A DNA stretch of 31,421 nucleotides from Bacteroidales bacterium (GTDB taxonomy: Bacteria; Bacteroidota; Bacteroidia; Bacteroidales; Muribaculaceae). Below the pieces are notes generated by a model. That model was given only the letters and a program-made list of their open reading frames with translations. It was not told where the DNA came from and ran no database searches. Of the stretch, positions 16,477-24,713 are shown in pieces; the stretch's first letter is position 1; every line of letters begins with the position of its first letter. A program made the translations under genes and the position numbers. The stretch covers positions 1 through 31,421 of the forward strand of contig SFGS01000026.1 of assembly GCA_004557565.1 (NCBI GenBank). The letters are read 5' to 3'.

Positions 16477-17622
16477 ATGACAAAAAAGAAAATTGCTTTT
16501 GTGGTAGCTATTCCTGGTTCAGCCGAGGCGTTTTTGACCAATCATTTTGAAGTGCTCACTCAAGAATATGACGTGACGTTGATTGCAAATTTTCCAAAGG
16601 ACTATAATGCGTCATGCTTCAAGGAAATGAAAATCAATTTCATCAATGCTCCTATCCGTCGTGAAATAAGTGTAAAAAAAGACCTTAAAGCACTTTGGAA
16701 GCTATACAAAATTTTCAAGAAAGAGAAGTTTGATTCTGTACATTCCGTCACACCTAAAGCAGGACTGCTCACAGCTTGGGCTTCGTGGTTAGCCGGAATA
16801 AAAGTGCGCATTCACATCTACACAGGTCAAGTTTGGGCTACTCGTAAGGGTGTTATGCGCATGGCTCTGAAAATGTTGGACAAAATGATAGCCACGCTTG
16901 ACAACCATATTCTCGTTGACGGAGAAGGACAGCGCCAATTTCTTATCAAAGAAGGGGTGGTAAAAGAAAAAAATAGCCAAGTTCTTGCCCACGGATCAAT
17001 TTGTGGCGTTAAACTTGAGAAATTCAACATCTCAAATGAGGTGCGCATCACCGAACGCACAAAGTTTGGATTTAAAAACGATGACGTAGTTTTCATTTTT
17101 CTCGGCAGACTGAACCACGACAAAGGAATTGGCGAACTTTATGAAGCATTCGATCGTCTTGTACCAGAATGCCCTAACGCCAAATTACTTCTCTATGGTA
17201 GTGACGAGGAAAATTATAATGAAAAGGCAAGCCACTTCTCAAACATAAAAAAAGGTGAAAACTTTTTTTATCCTGGCATAACCCGAACACCTTACGACGC
17301 ACTTCAAGGGGGCGACGTATTTGTGCTCCCCACTTGGCGTGAAGGCTTCGGAATGAGTGTGATAGAGGCACAAGCTCTTGGACTACCTGTAATCACGACA
17401 GACGCCTATGGTGTGTGTGATGCAAGCGCTCCTAATGAAACAGGACTCCAATGCCATATTAACGCTCCTATTGAACTTTATGAGTGCATGAAAAGATATT
17501 ATTACAATCCCACACTTCGAATGTCGCATGGTGAAGCTGGACGCAAGAGAGTTTTCAATCTATTCGACAGTAAATTGGTAAGCGAAGCATGGTATTCTTT
17601 CTATAAGAAAATACTGAAGTAA
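16477..17622 (+). CDS. Glycosyltransferase family 4 (GT-B)
   Basis: A 381-residue GT4 enzyme. It has the N-terminal KKIAFVVAIPGSAEAFL, HSVTPKAGLLTAWASWLAGI, and in the C-terminal domain FLGRLNHDKGIGELYEAF and PTWREGFGMSVIEAQALGLPVITTD with the EX7E pair E289/E297. The style resembles the Wbp/PglA-type enzymes that follow a PglC-type initiating transferase; here the phosphoglycosyl transferase begins 2 nt after its stop. It may add the second sugar of the repeat unit. Confidence 0.88.
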   Translation: MTKKKIAFVVAIPGSAEAFLTNHFEVLTQEYDVTLIANFPKDYNASCFKEMKINFINAPIRREISVKKDLKALWKLYKIFKKEKFDSVHSVTPKAGLLTAWASWLAGIKVRIHIYTGQVWATRKGVMRMALKMLDKMIATLDNHILVDGEGQRQFLIKEGVVKEKNSQVLAHGSICGVKLEKFNISNEVRITERTKFGFKNDDVVFIFLGRLNHDKGIGELYEAFDRLVPECPNAKLLLYGSDEENYNEKASHFSNIKKGENFFYPGITRTPYDALQGGDVFVLPTWREGFGMSVIEAQALGLPVITTDAYGVCDASAPNETGLQCHINAPIELYECMKRYYYNPTLRMSHGEAGRKRVFNLFDSKLVSEAWYSFYKKILK

Positions 17623-17624
17623 GA

Positions 17625-18233
17625 ATGTATCAGCATTGCTTTAAAAGGATAATTGATTTCTGCATAGCACTTGTTGCGCTCCTTGTGATTTGGCCGTTTC
17701 TTTTAATTGTCGCTATTTGGTTGCATTTTGCCAATAAGGGGGCTGGGGCTTTTTTCTTGCAAGAACGTCCAGGGTTAAATGGGAGGATTTTTAAAATTAT
17801 CAAGTATAAGACAATGACTGATGAACGTGATGACGATGGCAATCTCTTGCCTGATAGTGTGCGTTTGACAAAAGTTGGCAAATTTGTGCGTTCCACTTCT
17901 ATCGACGAGTTACCTCAGCTCATCAATGTGCTAAAGGGCGACATGGCTCTGATTGGTCCTCGTCCATTGCGTGTGCATTATCTTCCACTATACAGTGCCG
18001 AACAAGCCCGCCGACATAATGTGCGCCCTGGTATCACCGGTTGGGCACAGTGCCACGGCAGAAATGGTATTTCATGGACAGAAAGATTTAAGCTCGATGT
18101 GTGGTACGTTGACAACTGCTCTTTTCTGACCGACATAAAAATAATTATCAGCACAATAAAAACCGTGCTCAATCGCGACGGTATTACCCAAGAAGGCAAT
18201 GCCACAATGGAGCCTTTCAATGGATATAACTAA
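17625..18233 (+). CDS. Undecaprenyl-phosphate phosphoglycosyl transferase, PglC-like (first copy)
   Basis: A 202-residue monotopic membrane enzyme that starts the repeat unit by transferring a sugar-phosphate to undecaprenyl phosphate. It has the N-terminal hydrophobic re-entrant segment (residues about 8-34), FFLQERPGLNG, FKIIKYKTM and the SIDELPQL motif, whose D94-E95 pair matches the catalytic dyad of the PglC family. LINVLKGDMALIGPRP and VRPGITGWAQ are further signatures. It is small, without the extra membrane domain of WbaP. A second copy at 20367 is highly similar (including the NG-K/Y-N C-terminal end), so one may be redundant or use a different sugar. Confidence 0.92.
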   Translation: MYQHCFKRIIDFCIALVALLVIWPFLLIVAIWLHFANKGAGAFFLQERPGLNGRIFKIIKYKTMTDERDDDGNLLPDSVRLTKVGKFVRSTSIDELPQLINVLKGDMALIGPRPLRVHYLPLYSAEQARRHNVRPGITGWAQCHGRNGISWTERFKLDVWYVDNCSFLTDIKIIISTIKTVLNRDGITQEGNATMEPFNGYN

Positions 18234-18237
18234 AAAA

Positions 18238-19251
18238 ATGAATATGAAGAAAATAGTTGTTTTTGGAGCCACTGGCAATTTAGGCGCGTATATTTCTGTT
18301 CACATGAAGGAGCAGGGATATGATGTGATTGCTGTAGGCCACAGAAAAAATGATAATAACTTTTTTGCCGACCGTGGAATGTCGTACTACAGCGTTGATA
18401 TTAAAGACCCTAAGGCCTTTGATATTCTTCCGAAAGATGACATATATGCTGTGGCGCATTTTGCGAGTTCACTTCCCAGCCGATATGCTTTCGACCCCAT
18501 TGATTTGTTTGAAAGCATCACTATCGGCACTCTGAATGTGCTGAACTGGATGCGAACAGTGAACTGCAAGAAGATTGTATTTCCACAAACACCTTCAGAT
18601 ATGGCAAAATATCACAACAATGGTATGGTGATACCGTGTGATGCTCCTCGCCACTTCCCTCTCACAGGGGATCATGCTATCTACACGATTGCTAAAAACG
18701 CAGCTGTCGACTTGATGGAACACTACAAAGCTGAATATGGCATTCATTTCTTTGCTCTTCGCTTTTTCACCATTTATCAGTATCATCCAAACGCATATCA
18801 TTATGCCGACTTTAAACGCAGAATGATGCCATTCCGTATGCTAATGGACAGAGCAAGCAAAAGTTTGCCTATTGAGATATGGGGCAACTGTAAGAAAGCG
18901 AAAGAAATGGTGTATATCAAAGATTTCGTGCGCATGGTGCAGGCCTGCATTGAAAGCGACAAAGAAGGTGGTTGCTATAATTTGGGTAATGGATGGCAAG
19001 TGACGCTTGAGGAGCAAATCAAGGGCATAATTGAAGTGTTCTCGCCAAAGGACAATCCATCAGAGGTTATCTATGTGCCAAACAAGCCCGACCCTCTTGA
19101 AAATGCCTTTGACATGAGTAAGACTTTTGGCGACTTCCCGTCATATCGCCCAAAATACAGCTATCTTGACCAGCTTCGCGACTTTAAACACGAAATGGAA
19201 ACTGAACCCATGGCACAACTATGGGGCAGAAAAGAAGATTACGAAGAATAA
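18238..19251 (+). CDS. NAD-dependent epimerase/dehydratase (extended SDR)
   Basis: A 337-residue Rossmann protein beginning MNMKKIVVFGATGNLGAY with GxTGxxG. The catalytic YxxxK is Y149-TIA-K153. The upstream Q/T/S cluster (VFPQTPSD) stands where the active-site serine/threonine normally lies. It is of the UDP-sugar 4-epimerase/GDP-sugar dehydratase class; substrate unknown. ATG 18238 or 18244 could be the start; the upstream in-frame ATG at 18199 is inside the preceding gene and unlikely. It lies 4 nt after the phosphoglycosyl transferase. Confidence 0.8.
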   Translation: MNMKKIVVFGATGNLGAYISVHMKEQGYDVIAVGHRKNDNNFFADRGMSYYSVDIKDPKAFDILPKDDIYAVAHFASSLPSRYAFDPIDLFESITIGTLNVLNWMRTVNCKKIVFPQTPSDMAKYHNNGMVIPCDAPRHFPLTGDHAIYTIAKNAAVDLMEHYKAEYGIHFFALRFFTIYQYHPNAYHYADFKRRMMPFRMLMDRASKSLPIEIWGNCKKAKEMVYIKDFVRMVQACIESDKEGGCYNLGNGWQVTLEEQIKGIIEVFSPKDNPSEVIYVPNKPDPLENAFDMSKTFGDFPSYRPKYSYLDQLRDFKHEMETEPMAQLWGRKEDYEE

Positions 19252-19275
19252 TCCTTTGGTATTGAATTGCTTACA

Positions 19276-20252
19276 ATGAACAAATACATAGAATACATAA
19301 AGAAAGTACAGAAAGGACTTAACCATGTTTCTCATACACAAGGTATCTGTAAAGCATATTTGTATTTCGATTACATTTGTGCTGTAATAAGTCACAGATG
19401 CTTGATAAGACAATATGTGATAGGTGAGTTCTGGAGAAAAAGCCACGCAGAACGAAAAAATGTTTAACCTACAATCGAATAGTTAAGCTATTTGACCAAC
19501 TTAACAAAAAAGAATACATTCACATTCTGAACGAAAAGCAAGATTTCAACACTTACTTTAAAGAATTTGTTCATAGAGATTGGTTAGATATTAATCAAGC
19601 CTCGGAAGAAAGCGTTATTAGTTTCATAAAAAGCCACACCTCTGTGATTATAAAACCAATAAATGGAGTGGAAGGTGGAGGCATTCGTAAGTTTGTATTG
19701 TCTGACACTCCCAATACAGATCTCTCAAAAATATATAAGGAACTAAAAGCAGAAAATGTAATAATTGAAGAGGTTATTAAGCAAAATGAGAGAATGGTGT
19801 TTGGAAATACTTCTGTAAATACAATTCGCACTCACACTATTCTCGATAAAAAGGGGAAAGCTCATGTAATAAAAGCTATACTCCGTGCTGGCGTTGGTGA
19901 TTCTGTGGTTGATAATTATGCTCAAGGCGGTTCGATATATGAAGTAGATTTACAAACTGGCATTGTATGCTCAAGAGGTAAATCCAAAGCTGGCGAAAAT
20001 CATATTATACATCCAGGAACTAATATAGTTATGCTTGGCTATCAAATTCCAAATTGGGACAAAGTCATAAAAGTAAGTTGTGATGCAGCGGAGCACATCC
20101 CTCAAATTGGGTTTATCGGTTGGGACGTGGCGATTACTCAAAATGGAGTTGAACTAATTGAAGGAAATCACAACCCAGACTACGAACTATTGGAGTACCT
20201 TGGTAGTAACTGCTATTACGAAAAAATCACAAAAATAATTTCCTCAAAATGA
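19276..20252 (+). pseudogene. Frameshifted sugar-transfer-associated ATP-grasp protein
   Basis: Reading from ATG 19276, the frame is open to TAA 19465. It continues in a different frame from about 19443 to TAA 20250-20252. A shift of -1 at the A6 tract (19455-19460) joins them to an otherwise intact protein of 325 codons: before it, YVIGEFWRKSHAERK, after it, CLTYNRIVKLFDQLNKKEYI. The second part has IIKPINGVEGGGIRKF, VIIEEVI and VELIEGNHNPDYE, the ATP-grasp features of the family of such proteins that sit beside sugar transferases. The break is either a lost A (A7 would keep frame), a sequencing error, or programmed -1 shifting, since A AAA AAT is a slippery heptamer. Confidence 0.75.
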
Positions 20253-20366
20253 ATATTTTCAATTTTTTAGAAAACACTTGCAAAAAATATTTACTTTTTT
20301 TATAGAAAGAAAAGACAATATCACTATTATTCGCTAATGAAATAATACCTTCTCATTAAATAATAT
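20253..20366. other. AT-rich spacer between ATP-grasp gene and second sugar transferase
   Basis: A 114-nt stretch very rich in A and T. I see no gene, no TAnnTTTG box and no clear hairpin. It is the widest gap inside the middle of the polysaccharide cluster and marks a likely junction between two modules. Confidence 0.4.
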
Positions 20367-20987
20367 ATGTATAAGCATTTTTTTAAACGCATAATTGATT
20401 TTTTCGTAGTGCTTTGCGTGCTATTGATAATTTGGCCATTTCTGTTGATTGTTACCATTCTGCTGCTGATTTTTAATGAGGGAGCTGGTGCATTTTTCTT
20501 ACAGGAGCGCCCCGGATACAAGGGCAAGCCATTCAAGATTATCAAGTTCAAAACTATGAACGAGAAGAAAGGGCCTGATGGCAAACTATTACCAGATGTA
20601 CAACGGATAACTAAATTCGGTCGATTCGTCAGAAACACAAGTATTGACGAATTGCCACAATTAATAAATGTACTGAAAGGCGATATGGCAATTATTGGTC
20701 CTCGCCCACTTTTAATGCAATATTTGCCATTATACAGCGCAGAACAATCGCGGCGACACGACGTGCGGCCTGGCATCACGGGTTGGGCACAGTGTCATGG
20801 TCGAAACAATTTAAGTTGGACAAAAAAATTTGAACTCGATGTCTGGTATGTTGACCACATCTCTTTCATTACTGATGTGAAAGTAGTTTGGACTACAGCT
20901 AAAAAAGTGGTATTGCGCAAAGACATAGAAAACGATAACGTAGAGAACAAGCAGTTCACCACACCCCTATTTAATGGAAAAAATTAA
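20367..20987 (+). CDS. Undecaprenyl-phosphate phosphoglycosyl transferase, PglC-like (second copy)
   Basis: A 206-residue paralogue of the protein encoded at 17625-18233: same membrane segment, ERPGYKG, FKTMNE, SIDELPQLINVLKGDMA with the D94-E95 catalytic dyad, GPRPLLMQYLPLYSAEQ and VRPGITGWAQCHGRN. It should also start a glycan on undecaprenyl phosphate. The two proteins align without gaps through residue ~180 and are identical at most positions, including the conserved short tail ending FNGKN versus FNGYN. It overlaps the decarboxylase gene by 14 nt, so the pair is coupled. Having two copies suggests two glycans or a mosaic. Confidence 0.9.
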   Translation: MYKHFFKRIIDFFVVLCVLLIIWPFLLIVTILLLIFNEGAGAFFLQERPGYKGKPFKIIKFKTMNEKKGPDGKLLPDVQRITKFGRFVRNTSIDELPQLINVLKGDMAIIGPRPLLMQYLPLYSAEQSRRHDVRPGITGWAQCHGRNNLSWTKKFELDVWYVDHISFITDVKVVWTTAKKVVLRKDIENDNVENKQFTTPLFNGKN

Positions 20988-22164
20988 TGATTTAAGCACT
21001 CCTTGCTTTATTCTTGACCCCAAGGAATTAGAAAGAAGTGTTAGAGGATTTCAAGAGGCTTTAAACTCCAAGTTCGGGAACTCAATAGTTGGATATTCAG
21101 TAAAAACCAACTCTGTTCCTTTCTGTCTAAAGTGTGCAGGAAAATTAGGTGCTTATGCCGAGGTTGTTTCTTCTGACGAATACGAACTGGCACTGGCATG
21201 TGGATTCAGCAAAGGCAACATCATCTACAATGGCCCTTTGAAGTCGAAAGAAACATTTATAGATGCTATCCTTCATGGTGCGATAGTAAATATTGAAACG
21301 AAAAGAGAACTTTCATGGCTTAAGGAACTACCCCATGATAAAAAATACAATGTTGGGCTACGCGTAAATATCAATATATCGCACGTCTCACCAGAAGATG
21401 CCGACGGTGAAAATGACAACAGCAGATTTGGTTTTTCTGATGAAACTGAAGAACTGAAAGATGCACTTTCATTCATCAAACAAATTGACAACGTGGAGTT
21501 GGCAGGACTACATATTCACAGGACCACCCACAGTAGAAGCGTAAGATTCTATAAAAAATCCATAGAGTATGCTTGTCAGACCATCAAAAAGTATGGCTTA
21601 AGCATCAATTATTTAGATGTGGGCGGTGGATTTTTCGGAATATTCCCAAATAAACCCACTTACCAACAATATAGCGATGCGTTTTACGAAGTATTGTCAA
21701 AATTTGAGATGCAAAATTTATGCGTAATCGTTGAGCCAGGAAATGCTCTTGTGGCATCATGCTTCTCATTTATAAGTGAGGTGATTGATGTGAAGCATGT
21801 GGAAAAGGAACTCTGGTTTATAACTACAAATGGTAGCAGAAACGACATTGATCCCTTTTTCAAAAAGAGTACATATCTATGCGAAACTGTGGACTACAAC
21901 AAAAATCGTGATATAGCAAAGGAACAGATTGTAAGTGGTTGCACATGCCTTGAATACGACCGTATGCACACATTAAAAGACAAACCATTGCTAAGCGTTG
22001 GCGATAGAATTGTTTACAACAATGTTGGGGCATACACGATGTGTTTAAGTCCTATGTTTATTAGATACATCCCCAACATCTATGTCAAAAATGAAGATAG
22101 TTTTGAGCTGATTCGCGAAAAATGGACAGCGCAAGAGCATATAGTAAAGAATAAATTTAAATAA
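20974..22164 (+). CDS. PLP-dependent decarboxylase (diaminopimelate/ornithine decarboxylase family)
   Basis: A 396-residue alanine-racemase-fold (type III PLP) enzyme. Residue K44 in YSVKTN is the PLP lysine. Further motifs are AEVVSSDEYELAL, GLRVNIN, DNSRFGFSDE, LAGLHIHR, YLDVGGGFFG, VIVEPGNALVA and the SGCTCLEYDRM segment near the active site. The family decarboxylates amino acids such as diaminopimelate, ornithine or carboxynorspermidine. The length is near 400 as in DapDC. It is cotranscribed with the sugar transferase and the ATP-grasp gene, so it is more likely a glycan-modifying amino-acid enzyme than lysine biosynthesis. Its substrate is not determined. Confidence 0.85.
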   Translation: MEKINDLSTPCFILDPKELERSVRGFQEALNSKFGNSIVGYSVKTNSVPFCLKCAGKLGAYAEVVSSDEYELALACGFSKGNIIYNGPLKSKETFIDAILHGAIVNIETKRELSWLKELPHDKKYNVGLRVNINISHVSPEDADGENDNSRFGFSDETEELKDALSFIKQIDNVELAGLHIHRTTHSRSVRFYKKSIEYACQTIKKYGLSINYLDVGGGFFGIFPNKPTYQQYSDAFYEVLSKFEMQNLCVIVEPGNALVASCFSFISEVIDVKHVEKELWFITTNGSRNDIDPFFKKSTYLCETVDYNKNRDIAKEQIVSGCTCLEYDRMHTLKDKPLLSVGDRIVYNNVGAYTMCLSPMFIRYIPNIYVKNEDSFELIREKWTAQEHIVKNKFK

Positions 22165-22188
22165 CAAATATATAATTGAGACAAAACA

Positions 22189-23190
22189 ATGGATAATATC
22201 ATGTTTTGTAGTTGTGGTCGAAGAGCGACCCTACTTAAAGACTTCCGCAAATCGATGAACGGTTGTGGTAAAATTGTGGCAACAGATATGAGCCCTGTTG
22301 CACCAGCATTATTCATGGCCGATGAAACATATCTTGTGCCGAGGATTGATGATCCCTCATATTATGAGCATGTTTTAGATATTTGCGAAAAAAGCAAAGT
22401 AAAGGCCATAACTACATTAATTGATCCAGAGATTGAGATACTGGCAAAAAATAGAGAAGACTTGCTATCAAAAGGAATTCTTCCTTTGTGCCCAGCCGAC
22501 TGGACAGCTCGCCTATGTTATGATAAATACGAAATGTTCAAGTATCTTCATGATAAAGGTGTAAGAACAATACTCACTTACAACTCATTAGAGGGATTTC
22601 AAAACGGACTGGAAAAAGGCGAGATAAGCTTCCCTGTGTTTATGAAGCCTATCAACGGCAGTGGCAGTGTAGGTATAGGTAAGGTAAACTCCTGGGAAGA
22701 GGCTGAAGCTAAGTTTAAAGATGGCAAATTCACCTACATTATTCAAGAGTTGATGACAGGAGGCGACTGCGATGCCGATGTGTATGTCGACTGCATCAGC
22801 CACAAACCTGTAGCGGCCTTCACTAAAAAGAAAATAGAGACTCGTGTGGGCGGAGCAAATAAGACTATCTCATTCAAGGACCAAAAACTATTCGATTTCA
22901 TAGAGGAAGTATGCTCTGTGTTGGAATTAAATGGCCCCTGCGACATGGATTTCTTTATGAAGGACGGAGAATATTATCTCAATGAAATTAACCCCCGATT
23001 TGGTGGAGCTTATCTCCATGCCTATGGTGCAGGCGTTGATTTCATCAAACTCATACTCAACAACATTCACGGAATTGAGAACAAAAGTATTGTTGGGGAA
23101 TATGAAGAGGATATTGTGATGATGATGTATGACGAAGTTGTCATTACCAAGAAAAGTGACCTTATGAGTGATGATTTTCCTCTCATCTAA
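22189..23190 (+). CDS. ATP-grasp ligase (carbamoyl phosphate synthase-like)
   Basis: A 333-residue ATP-grasp protein. Its N-terminal pre-ATP-grasp domain starts MDNIMFCSCGRRATLLKDF, and the central domain has VFMKPINGSGSVGIGKV (nucleotide loop) and later DMDFFMKDGEYYLNEINPRFGG, the metal/ATP-binding end. Proteins of this type join a carboxylate to an amine or phosphate. It begins 24 nt after the decarboxylase. Together they suggest that a decarboxylated amino acid is linked by an amide to a sugar acid, but this is inference. It is unrelated in sequence to the frameshifted ATP-grasp gene at 19276 except at the fold level. Confidence 0.85.
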   Translation: MDNIMFCSCGRRATLLKDFRKSMNGCGKIVATDMSPVAPALFMADETYLVPRIDDPSYYEHVLDICEKSKVKAITTLIDPEIEILAKNREDLLSKGILPLCPADWTARLCYDKYEMFKYLHDKGVRTILTYNSLEGFQNGLEKGEISFPVFMKPINGSGSVGIGKVNSWEEAEAKFKDGKFTYIIQELMTGGDCDADVYVDCISHKPVAAFTKKKIETRVGGANKTISFKDQKLFDFIEEVCSVLELNGPCDMDFFMKDGEYYLNEINPRFGGAYLHAYGAGVDFIKLILNNIHGIENKSIVGEYEEDIVMMMYDEVVITKKSDLMSDDFPLI

Positions 23191-23246
23191 ACTCTATTTG
23201 CTCATAAAAAAATAATTACGAATTTGATATATATAATTTCTTCACG

Positions 23247-24506
23247 ATGAAGGAAAGGAAAAGAATTTATTTGTGTTTGGCGCACATGTCGGATGAGGGC
23301 ATGGAGCAGAAATATGTGAAAGAGGCTTTTGATACCAATTGGGTTGTGCCTTTGGGGCCGAATGTCGATGGGTTTGAAAAGGCTCTTGAGGAGTTTATTG
23401 GTGAAAACAAGCGTATTGTGGCACTTGCCTCTGGCACGGCTGCCGTTCACCTTGCATTGGTGGAGTGTGGCGTGGAAGCTGGCGACGAGGTGATCGTTCA
23501 ATCGTTCACCTTTTGCGCCTCATCACACCCTATCACATATTTAGGCGCCACTCCTGTTTTTGTGGATTCGGAGCCCGACACTTGGAATATGGACCCAGAT
23601 TTGCTTGAAAAGGCAATTGTGGACAGAATTGCGAAAACCGGGCGTAAGCCAAAGGCGATTGTTCCTGTGGCACTGTATGGTATGCCCTACGATTGCGACC
23701 GCATCATGGAGATTGCCAATCGATACGAGATACCTGTAATTGAAGACGCGGCTGAAGGATTTGGATCGAAATATAAAGGGCAAATGCTCGGCACATTCGG
23801 TCACTTGGGCATATTGTCGTTTAATGGCAATAAGATGATTACCACCAGCGGCGGCGGTGCTATGATCACGAACAGCGATGAGCAATGGCGTGAGATTATG
23901 ATGTATGCCACACAGTATCGCGAGAGTTATCCCTACTATCAGCACGAGAAGATTGGGTTCAACTACCGCATGAGCAATATTTGCGCTGGCATAGGCCGTG
24001 GGCAGATGACGATTGCTGACAAGCATTTGGCTCACCACCGTCACGCTCAGGCACTATATGAGGAACTGCTGAAGGATGTGGAGGGGATACACGTGCACAC
24101 CCAGCCAACCTGCGGGAAATACGATTCCAACTTCTGGCTGACTGCCATTACCATCGATCCAGAATTGCGTGTGAAAGGTGAAGATAAAGCCTATAGCAAA
24201 GCCGTTACAGGCGCAGTGGGCGGTGCTGCCGGCGTGGTGCATATCGCCAAGCCCATCACCACCGAGTGTCAGCCTAACAGGAATGTGGAAGCGATGCGCA
24301 TTTGGCTTGACAAAGCACTGATTGAAGCACGCCCTGTGTGGAAACCTATGCACAAGCAGCCTATTTACCAAAACGCACCAGCCTACACCAACGGTGTGAG
24401 CGAAGCCATTTTCAAAATAGGTATGTGCCTGCCTACTGGTCCTTGCGTGACTGACGACGATGTTCGCTACATCGTAGATTGCATCAAAGAGGCAATTGAG
24501 TGTTGA
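23247..24506 (+). CDS. DegT/DnrJ/EryC1/StrS aminotransferase (sugar aminotransferase)
   Basis: A 419-residue PLP enzyme of the sugar aminotransferase family. K196 in SFNGNKMITTSGGG is the PLP-binding lysine, and EDAAEGFGS carries the conserved D167. GTAAVHLAL, QSFTFCASSHPITYLGATPVFVD and NFWLTAITID are typical. The closest relatives I know are PglE/WecE-type 4-aminotransferases acting on UDP-4-keto-6-deoxy-GlcNAc. The 4,6-dehydratase that would make that substrate is not in the window, so it may act on a product made elsewhere. It is the last gene of the cluster and ends 24 nt before the terminator. Confidence 0.9.
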   Translation: MKERKRIYLCLAHMSDEGMEQKYVKEAFDTNWVVPLGPNVDGFEKALEEFIGENKRIVALASGTAAVHLALVECGVEAGDEVIVQSFTFCASSHPITYLGATPVFVDSEPDTWNMDPDLLEKAIVDRIAKTGRKPKAIVPVALYGMPYDCDRIMEIANRYEIPVIEDAAEGFGSKYKGQMLGTFGHLGILSFNGNKMITTSGGGAMITNSDEQWREIMMYATQYRESYPYYQHEKIGFNYRMSNICAGIGRGQMTIADKHLAHHRHAQALYEELLKDVEGIHVHTQPTCGKYDSNFWLTAITIDPELRVKGEDKAYSKAVTGAVGGAAGVVHIAKPITTECQPNRNVEAMRIWLDKALIEARPVWKPMHKQPIYQNAPAYTNGVSEAIFKIGMCLPTGPCVTDDDVRYIVDCIKEAIEC

Positions 24507-24532
24507 TGGATACGGAAAGATAATATAAGAAC

Positions 24533-24567
24533 AAAAAACGCGACCTGGAGTGGGTCGCGTTTTTTTG
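24533..24567. terminator. Bidirectional intrinsic terminator
   Basis: The stem AACGCGACC/GGTCGCGTT (24537-24545 and 24553-24561) has A's on one side and T's on the other, so it yields a T tract on each strand. It ends the polysaccharide cluster on the plus strand and the tRNA-Ala gene on the minus strand. Confidence 0.85.
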
Positions 24568-24570
24568 TTG

Positions 24571-24643
24571 TGGAGTATAGCGGACTCGAACCGCTTACCT
24601 CAACACTGCCAGTGTTGCGCTCTACCAGATGAGCTAATACCCC
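24571..24643 (-). tRNA. tRNA-Ala (anticodon GGC)
   Basis: On the minus strand the sequence folds as a full cloverleaf: acceptor GGGGTAT/ATACTCC, D-arm GCTC/GAGC, anticodon arm CAACA/TGTTG with loop CTGGCAG (anticodon GGC), and T-arm AGCGG/CCGCT with loop TTCGAGT. The G3-U70 pair that marks alanine tRNAs is present. CCA is not encoded. The discriminator is A (complement of T24571). Confidence 0.95.
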
Positions 24644-24713
24644 ATTATTTCTTTTGCAAATTTAAGAAATGAAATTGAAATTCCAACACTTATTGGGCGA
24701 TTTTTTGCGTTTT

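Noticed and set aside
19267..19467. A stand-alone 66-residue protein
   Set aside because: Its sequence continues naturally into the downstream frame after a -1 shift, so it is the first part of the ATP-grasp gene.
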